Positions 1-6,850 of a stretch of 14,652 bases of DNA are shown here, in pieces. The DNA comes from Ruminococcus sp. CAG:382 (lineage in GTDB: Bacteria > Bacillota > Clostridia > Oscillospirales > CAG-382). The DNA is taken from the NCBI GenBank assembly GCA_000433115.1, contig FR892200.1, positions 27,173 to 41,824 on the forward strand, written 5' to 3'. Every line of letters starts with the position of its first letter. Position 1 is the first letter of the stretch. Both the position numbers and the translations under genes were made by a program. Below the pieces are notes generated by a model. It was given only the letters and a program-made list of their open reading frames with translations. It ran no database searches and was not told where the DNA came from.

Positions 1-637
1 GGTCAAGCTCCTCGTCTTCTTTTGTTATCTTGTCGGCATGTGTTGCAAGAGCATGATCCTGCGGAATGCGCACGGTTTCGCCTCTTGCAGCCATTTCAAG
101 ATATTCGCAGGCTGCCTGCGCGCCAAGTTTTGTTATTACCGAATAGTATTCGTCAAAATACATATCGGACGGAATCTCCGTTTTCTTTACAAGAAGCATA
201 TCGCCTGTATCGACACCGTCGTCCATACGCATTACGGTCACACCGCCTTCTCTGTCGCCGTTCATGAGCGCACGGTTTATGGGTGACGCTCCGCGCAGAT
301 ACGGCAAAAGTGAAGCATGAATATTTATGCAGCCCATAGGCGGCATATCAAGCACCTCACGCGGAAATATGCGGCCATAAGCAACTGTGAGGAACATATC
401 GGCGTTTTCGGCTTTCAGGCGTTCCCACACTTCGGGTATGCGCAATGTCTGTGGTTGATACACCTCTATACCACGTTCAAGCGCAAGCTGCTTTACGGGA
501 GAGAACACGATCTTATTGCCTCTTCCTTTCGGCTTGTCGGCTCTTGTAACGACAAGACTCACTTCATGACCGGCATCAAGCACTGCCTCAAGCACTCCCG
601 ACGCAATCTCGGGAGTTCCGAAAAACACTATTTTCAA
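1..637 (-). CDS. fmt: Methionyl-tRNA formyltransferase, N-terminal 212 residues (cut by left window edge)
   Basis: Fmt transfers a formyl group from 10-formyl-tetrahydrofolate to Met on initiator tRNA in the cytoplasm. The visible part starts KIVFFGTPEIASGVLEAVL, the usual N-terminus. It contains the folate-binding/catalytic signature INIHASLLPYLRGASPI (N105, H107 in this numbering) and the DDGVDTGDM loop with the conserved catalytic Asp (about D143). The C-terminal tRNA-binding domain (roughly 100 residues in a normal ~310-residue protein) lies outside the window. The start is TTG at 637, not ATG: it overlaps the def stop as TTGA, and a GGAGG (648-652) lies 10 nt upstream inside the end of def. 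This implies translational coupling with def, its functional partner. The loop has GAS where many homologues have GAA. Identity is certain; only the start codon is inferred. Confidence 0.96.
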   Translation of the reverse strand, partial: MKIVFFGTPEIASGVLEAVLDAGHEVSLVVTRADKPKGRGNKIVFSPVKQLALERGIEVYQPQTLRIPEVWERLKAENADMFLTVAYGRIFPREVLDMPPMGCINIHASLLPYLRGASPINRALMNGDREGGVTVMRMDDGVDTGDMLLVKKTEIPSDMYFDEYYSVITKLGAQAACEYLEMAARGETVRIPQDHALATHADKITKEDEELD

Positions 638-1101
638 CTTTCAAAATCCTCCGGATCAAGCATTCTTTCCGCTTTGTCTATGTATAGTATTCCGTCAAGG
701 TGATCTGTCTCATGACAGAAGGCGCGTGCGACAAACCCCTCACGTTTGCATGTGAATATCTTGCCGTTCCTGTCAAGTGCGGTCACGGTCACATTCATCG
801 GACGTGTCACCTCACCATACTCTCCGGGAAGCGACAGACAGCCCTCAGGTCCGGTCTGCTCACCCGAGCTTTCAGTGATTACCGGGTTGATCAGTTCAAT
901 AATCTCTCCGCCATCATCAACAATTGCAATACGTTTCAGAACGCCCACCTGCGGTGCGGCGAGTCCCGCGCCGTTCGCGTGTCTGAGAGTCTCCCGCATA
1001 TCGTCAAGAAGCTGAAGCACCCGCGGCGTTATCTCTTCAACGGGGCGGCATTTTTTGCGGAGAATTTCGTCTCCCTCGGTTCTTATATTAAGCAGTGCCA
1101 T
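634..1101 (-). CDS. def: Peptide deformylase
   Basis: Def is a metalloenzyme that removes the formyl group from the N-terminal Met of nascent proteins at the ribosome. The 155 residues hold all three family motifs in order: motif I GAGLAAPQ (44-51), motif II EGCLS (86-90, metal ligand C88) and motif III HETDH (130-134, metal ligands H130 and H134, catalytic E131). The residue before the HExxH is Cys129 rather than the commoner Gln; I recall this as frequent in clostridial enzymes. The ATG at 1101 has GGAGG 7 nt upstream. It lies 23 bp after priA and its stop overlaps the fmt start, the usual def-fmt pairing. Length is normal for the short Gram-positive form. Confidence 0.97.
   Translation of the reverse strand: MALLNIRTEGDEILRKKCRPVEEITPRVLQLLDDMRETLRHANGAGLAAPQVGVLKRIAIVDDGGEIIELINPVITESSGEQTGPEGCLSLPGEYGEVTRPMNVTVTALDRNGKIFTCKREGFVARAFCHETDHLDGILYIDKAERMLDPEDFES
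648..652 (-). promoter_or_regulatory. Ribosome binding site GGAGG deciding the TTG start of fmt
   Basis: GGAGG on the minus strand sits inside the last codons of def, 10 nt before the TTG that overlaps the def stop codon. It supports the TTG at 637 as the fmt start, since no ATG lies near the family N-terminus. Confidence 0.75.
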
Positions 1102-1124
1102 GGCTGTTCCTCCAAATAAAACGG

Positions 1125-3578
1125 TTATATTATGCTCTGATTGACATCCAGCTCAATCTTAACGGTGTGCGGTGTCGCTTTTAACAGCTCCGCATATGCC
1201 GCGGACAGGAAACGGCGCGATGCCGCGCTGTCGCGGTATTTTATAATAATACGCTGGCGATATTTATTCTTCAGTTTGAATATTCCTTCGCGGTACGGTC
1301 CGAGTACAACGATCGATACGGAAGTAAAATGCTGTGTGTAGAAATTTTTAAGCAATCCCGTAAGTGAAGTTGAAGCACGGTCCGCGTCATCCTCCGTATC
1401 GCCGATGAACGAAAATACTGCCATATCGCAAAACGGCGGAAAAACGACAGCTCTGCGGATCTCTATCTCACTTCTGTAAAAACGTTCGTAGTCCTGCGCC
1501 GCGGCAAGGTTCAGAATTTCGTTATCGGGTACGTTTGTCTGTATGACCGCTCTGCCGCCCATGCTTCTGCCGGCTCTGCCGACAAGCTGTGTGAAAAGCG
1601 AAAATGTGCGCTCTCCGGCACGGAAATCGTTCATGAAAAGCGACATATCGGCATTGATAACACCGACAAGAGAGACGTTGGGAAAATCAAGCCCCTTAGC
1701 CACCATCTGTGTACCGTAAAGGATATCGTACTGTACATTTCCGAAGGCGTTCAGGATCTCCTCATGCGAATTTTTTTCGCCGGTCGTGTCGGCATCCATG
1801 CGTATCGCCCGTGCCGTCGGAAACAGCTCCTCAAGCTCTTCGCCGAGTTTTTGCGTCCCGCAGCCGAAATATCCGATATGCGAGCCACCGCACGAAGGAC
1901 AGGCGACCGGCTTCGGTATCATATATCCGCAATAATGGCATATCAGCTTGTTTGCTCTGTCAAAGCTGCCGTATGCATGATATGTCAGGGAAACGGAGCA
2001 GTTCGGACAGGTAAACACATACCCGCACGACTGGCACGAAAGATGTGAGCTGTAACCGCGGCGGCTTGCGAACAGTATAGCCTGCTTACCGTTGTCAATC
2101 GTTCTTTTAAGCTCCTCGGCAAGGCGTTTGCCGATATACTTCCCGTCTGTTATACGGCTATCTCCACGTATGTCTGCGAGCTCCACGTCGGGAAGCGAAA
2201 GTCCTCCGTAGCGGTTTTTGAGTGCCAAAAGAGTGTAAACTCCTTTTTCGGCTTTGAAGTAGCTCTCAACAGACGGAGTTGCCGAGCAAAGAAGCATCAC
2301 CGCCTTATGATATCCGCATCTGAAACGCGCTATATCGCGGGCATGATATTTTGGTGACATATCAGAGCGGTATGTATGCTCCTGTTCCTCGTCTATCGCA
2401 ATGAGTCCGATATTATCAAGAGGCGCAAACACGGCGCTCCTTGTGCCTATGATGATTTTTGCTTTTCCGCTTGCGGCGGCACGGTACGCATCTATACGTT
2501 CACCGTTTGAAAGCATGGAATGCACGACTGCCAGTCTGTCGCCGAAAACGGTTTTATATATACCCAGTGCCTGCGCAGTAAGTCCGATTTCGGGCAGCAG
2601 AACGATTGCGCTCCTATTTTCGGAAAGACATTTTTTGCAGGCTTCAATAATGACCTTTGTCTTTCCGCTTCCGGTCACGCCGAAAAGCAATGCCGCCTTT
2701 GCTTCCCCGCTGTCCATAAGTTCCGAAACAGCCGAAAACACATTTTTCTGTTCGTCGGACAGCTCATAATTCCGGTATTTTTCATCGCAGAGCGGAGTCA
2801 GCGGGTCACGGTCAATACGCACGGTATAACGTTCTATCACATTGTTTTTTTCAAGCGTTGTGAATACTGAACGACCGGCACCGTAAAGCTCTTCGCCGTC
2901 GGCAAATGACAAACTGCCTCCGCCGGAAAGAAAATCGACGATGTTTTTCTGCTTTTCGCTGCGGAATGATGCCGGATCGGGATATGTCCCGTCGGAGCTT
3001 TGCTTCAGCCTGAACATCGTAAGCGTTTTTTCATTGACGGTTTTCTTCACTTCGGTGATTTTTTCCGTCGCGCCTATCTCCTTCATCGCGCGGAGCAACG
3101 TCACGACCTCGTCTCCGAACTCGCATACCAGTTCGGTTTCCGAAACCCTGCCGCCGCAGACAAGCTTATCGTAAATAAACGACGCCTTGTCGTTGAGTCG
3201 GTCGCGTTCAAACGGGAGCGCCGACCAGAAGGTACTGCTGCGGATGCCTATACCGGGCGGGAGTATCGTCTTTACACAGGCACCGAAGGTACAGAAAAAG
3301 CGTTCCTTCATGAATGTGCAAAGTTCGATAAGCTCGGACGTCAGTCTTACAGGATATTCAAGCACCTCCGCGACCGGCTTAACCTGCGGATAGTCGACAG
3401 TTTCCGAGAATCCGACAACCACAGCCGTCTGACGGCGGTTGGAGTTGCCGAACGGAACAACGCAGAGGCTTCCGACCTCTATCGTTTCACGCTGTTCGGG
3501 CAGAACAAAGTACACATACCGTTTATCAATACGGTATGCGGCGTCAAGGATATAGACGTGGGCATATGTCCTTTGCAT
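1125..3578 (-). CDS. priA: Primosomal protein N' (replication restart helicase PriA)
   Basis: PriA is a 3'-to-5' superfamily 2 DNA helicase that recognises abandoned forks and reloads the replisome. The 817 residues show an N-terminal 3'-OH DNA-binding domain (about 1-105, with VVPFGNSNRRQTAVVVGF), then the helicase core with Walker A GVTGSGKT (300-307) and the DEEQ box (396-399). A zinc-binding insertion follows with four CxxC pairs (C515/C518, C524/C527, C547/C550, C560/C563). Helicase motifs GTQMVAKGLDFP and QLVGRAGR complete it. The length matches Gram-positive PriA (~800). The ATG at 3578 lies 11 bp after the rpoZ stop with only a weak ribosome binding site, so translation may be coupled to rpoZ. 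In Bacillus coaBC lies between rpoZ and priA; here there is no room for it. Confidence 0.97.
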   Translation of the reverse strand: MQRTYAHVYILDAAYRIDKRYVYFVLPEQRETIEVGSLCVVPFGNSNRRQTAVVVGFSETVDYPQVKPVAEVLEYPVRLTSELIELCTFMKERFFCTFGACVKTILPPGIGIRSSTFWSALPFERDRLNDKASFIYDKLVCGGRVSETELVCEFGDEVVTLLRAMKEIGATEKITEVKKTVNEKTLTMFRLKQSSDGTYPDPASFRSEKQKNIVDFLSGGGSLSFADGEELYGAGRSVFTTLEKNNVIERYTVRIDRDPLTPLCDEKYRNYELSDEQKNVFSAVSELMDSGEAKAALLFGVTGSGKTKVIIEACKKCLSENRSAIVLLPEIGLTAQALGIYKTVFGDRLAVVHSMLSNGERIDAYRAAASGKAKIIIGTRSAVFAPLDNIGLIAIDEEQEHTYRSDMSPKYHARDIARFRCGYHKAVMLLCSATPSVESYFKAEKGVYTLLALKNRYGGLSLPDVELADIRGDSRITDGKYIGKRLAEELKRTIDNGKQAILFASRRGYSSHLSCQSCGYVFTCPNCSVSLTYHAYGSFDRANKLICHYCGYMIPKPVACPSCGGSHIGYFGCGTQKLGEELEELFPTARAIRMDADTTGEKNSHEEILNAFGNVQYDILYGTQMVAKGLDFPNVSLVGVINADMSLFMNDFRAGERTFSLFTQLVGRAGRSMGGRAVIQTNVPDNEILNLAAAQDYERFYRSEIEIRRAVVFPPFCDMAVFSFIGDTEDDADRASTSLTGLLKNFYTQHFTSVSIVVLGPYREGIFKLKNKYRQRIIIKYRDSAASRRFLSAAYAELLKATPHTVKIELDVNQSII

Positions 3579-3589
3579 TCGGTTTGCTG

Positions 3590-3868
3590 TTATTTTGTGG
3601 GAGTTTCGGAAGGCACAATGATCTTGAATTCGTCATCAACGATTTTTCTGACAGCCTCGCTGACGGGCTTTTCGCATTCTCTTTCGAAAATGTCATCGCT
3701 CTTGCTGTCCTTGACAGGATTTGTTTCGCGAAGAAGCTCGGCTTCCTCGCGTTCACGGTTTTCCTTATCGACAAGATAGCGTGCACCCTTTGCGGTGGCA
3801 ATGACTATGGTGTATCTGTTGACGTGTTTCTGGGATGTCAGTTCCTGTACTGTAGGATGAAGAAGCAT
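3590..3868 (-). CDS. rpoZ: DNA-directed RNA polymerase omega subunit
   Basis: Omega is the small subunit that helps fold and hold the beta' subunit in RNA polymerase. The 92-residue product starts MLLHPTVQELTSQKHVNRY and continues with TIVIATAKGARYLVDK, the conserved omega helix pattern (P-x(3)-L, NRY, A-K-x-A-R). The acidic tail to the C-terminus makes it longer than the ~67 residues of B. subtilis omega, as in many clostridia. The frame is open up to an ATG at 3901, but the family N-terminus and an AGGAGG 8 nt upstream fix the start at 3868. It sits between gmk and priA, the Firmicutes order. A 6-bp AT-rich inverted repeat (3882-3900) lies against the ribosome binding site; it may be chance. 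Confidence 0.93.
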   Translation of the reverse strand: MLLHPTVQELTSQKHVNRYTIVIATAKGARYLVDKENREREEAELLRETNPVKDSKSDDIFERECEKPVSEAVRKIVDDEFKIIVPSETPTK

Positions 3869-3876
3869 TTTGTTTT

Positions 3877-3882
3877 CCTCCT
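3877..3882 (-). promoter_or_regulatory. Ribosome binding site AGGAGG fixing the rpoZ start
   Basis: A perfect AGGAGG on the minus strand lies 8 nt before the ATG at 3868. It rules against the in-frame ATG 33 bp further upstream, which would place this site inside the coding region. Confidence 0.8.
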
Positions 3883-3918
3883 GATTTGTCTTGAAAATCA
3901 ATATATTTTAAGTATTTC

Positions 3919-4533
3919 TTATTTATTTTGCGCGAAAAATATGTCCGCAATTCTGTCTTTCATGCGTCTGCAGCGCTCTGCGGCGACAACCGACTGCACC
4001 GTCCCAGCGGCTTCAGCCGCTTTGCCGTCTCTGTTGATCACAAGGTAATCATAATCGGACGCAAGAGCGATCTCGCGTTTTGCCTTGTCAAGCCGCCTGA
4101 GTATTGTCTCCTCGTCCTCTGTCCCTCTGCCGCGCAGACGCGCTTCGAGTGTTGCGGCATCGGGCGGACATATGAAGATCATGACCGCTTCCGGCATAAG
4201 ACGTTTTACCTGCATTGCTCCGCAGGTCTCTATTTCGAGAATCACATTCTTGCCTTCCGCAAGACGCTGTTTTACAAATTCACGCGGTGTGCCGTAATAA
4301 TTCCCGACATATTCGGCATATTCGAGCATACCGCCGTTTGCAATCTTCTCTTCAAACTGTTCACGTGTCACGAAAAAATAGTTGACACCGTTTTTTTCAC
4401 CCGAGCGCGGACTTCTTGTCGTCGCGGATACTGAGTAGGTATACCCATCGTCAAGCTTCATAAGCTCGCTTACAACAGTACCTTTTCCGGAACCGGCAGG
4501 TCCCGATATTATCAGAAGCATTCCTTCAGTCAT
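3919..4533 (-). CDS. gmk: Guanylate kinase
   Basis: Gmk phosphorylates GMP to GDP with ATP, an essential step in making GTP and dGTP. The 204 residues carry the P-loop GPAGSGKGT (11-19), the GMP-binding segment SATTRSPRSGEKNGVNYFFV (35-54), EYAEYVGNYYGTP (71-83), and the lid region RGRGTEDEETILRRL (134-148). The loop usually read LEIDxQGA is LEIETCGA here, a mild variation. The frame is open to 4566, but the start is placed at the ATG at 4533, which overlaps the end of remA by 8 bases (ATGACTGA) and gives the family N-terminus (MTEGMLLIISGPAG). A GAGAGG about 10 nt upstream is a modest ribosome binding site. An ATG four codons further in is possible but has no usable site. Coupled to remA, as in Bacillus. 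Confidence 0.96.
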   Translation of the reverse strand: MTEGMLLIISGPAGSGKGTVVSELMKLDDGYTYSVSATTRSPRSGEKNGVNYFFVTREQFEEKIANGGMLEYAEYVGNYYGTPREFVKQRLAEGKNVILEIETCGAMQVKRLMPEAVMIFICPPDAATLEARLRGRGTEDEETILRRLDKAKREIALASDYDYLVINRDGKAAEAAGTVQSVVAAERCRRMKDRIADIFFAQNK

Positions 4534-4765
4534 TGCTGTTAAACCTCTCGAGCAACTCGTCAACACCGTCGGCGGAAAGGATTATATGCTCGCTGTCGGT
4601 CACTATGACAGCTTTGGTCTTTTTTCCGCAGGTCACGTCGATGACGCGGTTGATATTCTTTGCGTCCTGTACAAGACGCCTCACCGGGAGCGAATCCGGT
4701 GACACAACGCACACAACGCGGTCAGCATTGACGGTGTTGCCGAATCCGATATCGATAAGCCTCAT
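4526..4765 (-). CDS. remA: RemA-like extracellular matrix regulator (DUF370 family)
   Basis: In B. subtilis RemA is a small oligomeric DNA-binding protein that activates biofilm matrix and osmoprotection genes. The 79 residues align along the whole family: IDIGFGNTVNADRVVCVVSP, then SLPVRRLVQDAKN, then IDVTCGKKTKAVIVTDSEHI and ILSAD. The conserved basic residues of the DNA-binding face (R44/R45-like, here R29, R30 and the KKTK stretch) are present in substance. A GGAGG 6 nt before the ATG is a strong site. It lies 12 bp after yicC and overlaps gmk by 8 bases, the typical Firmicutes arrangement. Whether it controls a matrix in this organism cannot be told from sequence; homologues occur in many bacteria without known biofilm operons. 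Confidence 0.93.
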   Translation of the reverse strand: MRLIDIGFGNTVNADRVVCVVSPDSLPVRRLVQDAKNINRVIDVTCGKKTKAVIVTDSEHIILSADGVDELLERFNSND

Positions 4766-4777
4766 GTTCGCCCTCCG

Positions 4778-5656
4778 TCACTCAATGTTCTGAATCTGCT
4801 CGCGTATCTTTTCAAGCTCGCTCTTCACCTCGACGACAATGTTGGCAATTTCAACGTCGCTCGATTTTGAACCGATGGTATTGATTTCGCGGTTTGTTTC
4901 CTGAAGCAGAAAATCTACGGTCTTGCCGATATTGTCGTCCTTTGAAAGAAGTTTTCTGAGCTGTGAAAAGTGGCTTCCCAAACGCACAAGTTCTTCGGTT
5001 ATATCGGATTTATCCGCATATACGGCACATTCGGTGATAAGGCGTGCTTCGTCAAGCGGAACATTGCCGCAAAGCTCCTTTACACGCTCAAGCATACGCA
5101 TTTTTGCCGCCGCGACAGAAGCGGGAGCCATCTTGGAAACAGCATTCCTCAGCTGTTCCAGCTTATCTATTCTTGAGAGGATATCGTCCTTAAGCTTTTC
5201 GCCTTCGGTACGGCGCATTGCAAAATAGCCTTCAAGCGCTTCCCTTGCGACAGGCTCGATCGCAGCCCAGACCGACTCCATATCCTCGTCCGATTTCTTT
5301 GTTATGAAAGTCTCCTGACGCGAAGCCACAAGGCTCACATCAACGTCACCGGCAAGCTCATATTCATTCTGAAGGCTTCTGAGCTGACGCACATAGCTGT
5401 CAACAAATTCACGGTTGACGGAAAGCTCCGTTTTGTCCCCTTCGATATTGTCAACGGTAAGATAAACGTCAACCTTGCCGCGCGTTGTATAGTTTCTGAC
5501 GAGTTGTTTTATTCTGTCCTCAAGCGGATTATAAAGGCGGCTCATCTTGACTGTGAGATCAAGGAAACGATTGTTCACCGATTTGACTTCGAACGTTATA
5601 TCACGTCCGCCAACAAGACTGCGGGCTCTGCCGTAGCCGGTCATGCTTTTTGCCAT
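4778..5656 (-). CDS. yicC: YicC/YloC family endoribonuclease
   Basis: YicC proteins are recently recognised endoribonucleases implicated in small-RNA and mRNA turnover; YloC is the Bacillus member. The 292 residues have the hallmark ends of the family: the N-terminal MAKSMTGYGRA and EVKSVNNRFLDL, and a C-terminal region with LLQETNREINTIGSKSSD, then VVEVKSELEKIREQIQNIE. Length is typical (~290). AGAGGTG precedes the ATG at 5656 by about 5 nt. It starts 12 bp after the J-domain protein gene and ends 12 bp before remA, so it is firmly within the leftward operon. No frame damage is seen. Confidence 0.95.
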   Translation of the reverse strand: MAKSMTGYGRARSLVGGRDITFEVKSVNNRFLDLTVKMSRLYNPLEDRIKQLVRNYTTRGKVDVYLTVDNIEGDKTELSVNREFVDSYVRQLRSLQNEYELAGDVDVSLVASRQETFITKKSDEDMESVWAAIEPVAREALEGYFAMRRTEGEKLKDDILSRIDKLEQLRNAVSKMAPASVAAAKMRMLERVKELCGNVPLDEARLITECAVYADKSDITEELVRLGSHFSQLRKLLSKDDNIGKTVDFLLQETNREINTIGSKSSDVEIANIVVEVKSELEKIREQIQNIE

Positions 5657-5668
5657 TACTGCACCTCT

Positions 5669-6850
5669 TTATTTGTTGTTATTGGTGTTTCTTTTTTTGA
5701 AGCGTCTGACGAATACATCGTACCGTGTTACGATGAGGGTCAGGAAGAAATCATATATTACGGAAGTGACAAGCCCGATCGCGTACAATACGGGCTCTGC
5801 AACTTCAAGGATATCGTCGGTTGCCACGGTGAAATACTCGCCGAGTTTTATCATGACAAAATACATTGCCATGAACGCCGCTATTTTCACAGTCCACTTG
5901 AGCGGTTTCATGCGTATGCGTTCGATATATTCCTTGAGAATCGGATACAATCCGTATTGACAAAGGAAGCATATTCCCGCAAAGCGGTTCGGCAGAAGAA
6001 CGAGAGAGAGTATACCGGCAACAAGGTACACCGATATCGGCGCCGTGCGGTTTATTTCAAGACGGGCTACAATCACCACGATTCCCGCGATAAACGCGCT
6101 TGACATATCGAGCGAAGGCACGATGCTGCCTATCGACATGAATGCCACGGCGAGTGCCGACAGCATCCCGCCAAGAGCAACGGCACGTGCGTTTGAACGT
6201 GATTTCTGCATATATCCCATATCGGTTCCCCTGCGGCAACAGCCAAGGCACATATTTGCACAGCATAATCCGGCGCAAATATCGCAAGAAGAACATGTGT
6301 TTGAACCGTTATAGCGGTCGTAATCGTCAGAAGCCGCTCCGTTCATCCGTGCGAGAGCGGAAGCGTATTCGGGGTTTTCGGGTGCCATGCGGCAAGCGGT
6401 TTCAAGTGATGTACGTGCTTCAAACATGGAGCCTTTGTGATAGGCTATAACACCGTTCAGAAAATACCATTCGGCGGTGGAGCGCGCCGATTTATCGCTT
6501 GAAAGAACCACTTCCGCTTCGTTGTATCTGCCGAGATTTATCAGAGTGCGGACTCGTGCGTAAACAGAGCTCTGCGAGTATGCGCTGCCGTTATACGAAT
6601 TGTATGACGAGCCTGAGTCATAGGATGAATTGTTGTATGTTGAACCGTTTTTCCTGGCATTCTGACGCTGTTTTGTTATCGTGTCATAAGCTTCGTTTAT
6701 CTGCTTCATCTTATCGTCGGCGAGATCTTTGAGCGGATTGTCGCGATATGCATCGGGATGATACTTTTTTGCAAGCGAATAATACGCTTTTTTCACTTCT
6801 TCGTCGGTCGCATCCGGCGAAACGCCAAGCACCTTATAGGGGTCAGTCAT
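5669..6850 (-). CDS. J-domain / TPR-like / Cys-cluster / multi-pass membrane protein of unknown function
   Basis: The 393 residues form four parts. A J-domain (1-65) has the HPD tripeptide (31-33) that stimulates DnaK ATPase, so it probably recruits Hsp70. A low-complexity Ser/Asn/Tyr/Gly linker spans about 66-96. A TPR-like helical region (97-170) includes EWYFLNGVIAYHKGSMFEA. A cluster of eight cysteines (C186, C189, C192, C196, C197, C201, C204, C205) suggests metal or Fe-S binding. The C-terminal half (about 222-380) is hydrophobic with perhaps five or six membrane segments, including a LLPNRF...GLYPILKEYIE stretch that I recall from stand-alone clostridial membrane proteins distantly like ECF transporter S components. 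The Cys cluster should face the cytoplasm with the J-domain. It overlaps the upstream DUF5685-like gene by ATGA and is 12 bp before yicC. It is not DnaJ itself: there is no Gly/Phe region or canonical CxxCxGxG repeats. The substrate is unknown. Confidence 0.88.
   Translation of the reverse strand: MTDPYKVLGVSPDATDEEVKKAYYSLAKKYHPDAYRDNPLKDLADDKMKQINEAYDTITKQRQNARKNGSTYNNSSYDSGSSYNSYNGSAYSQSSVYARVRTLINLGRYNEAEVVLSSDKSARSTAEWYFLNGVIAYHKGSMFEARTSLETACRMAPENPEYASALARMNGAASDDYDRYNGSNTCSSCDICAGLCCANMCLGCCRRGTDMGYMQKSRSNARAVALGGMLSALAVAFMSIGSIVPSLDMSSAFIAGIVVIVARLEINRTAPISVYLVAGILSLVLLPNRFAGICFLCQYGLYPILKEYIERIRMKPLKWTVKIAAFMAMYFVMIKLGEYFTVATDDILEVAEPVLYAIGLVTSVIYDFFLTLIVTRYDVFVRRFKKRNTNNNK

Noticed and set aside
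263..274. Fmt SPI in place of the usual API in the catalytic loop as a sign of inactivity
   Set aside because: Asn105, His107 and the DTGD Asp are intact, so the substitution is a mild variation.
3000..3779. Long plus-strand open frame (259 codons) opposite priA and rpoZ
   Set aside because: It is antisense to clear PriA and RpoZ sequence and its translation has no recognisable family pattern; codon bias of the true genes leaves the opposite strand open.
3882..3900. Inverted repeat TGATTT/AAATCA between gmk and rpoZ as a terminator or riboswitch
   Set aside because: The stem is only 6 AT-rich base pairs with no U-tract; it is too weak to call a terminator and too short for a known riboswitch.
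3869..3901. Longer rpoZ start at 3901
   Set aside because: The extension encodes the AGGAGG ribosome binding site itself and is not part of the omega family N-terminus.
5504..6103. Plus-strand open frame (199 codons) opposite yicC and the J-domain gene
   Set aside because: It spans the boundary of two real genes on the other strand and has no recognisable motif.
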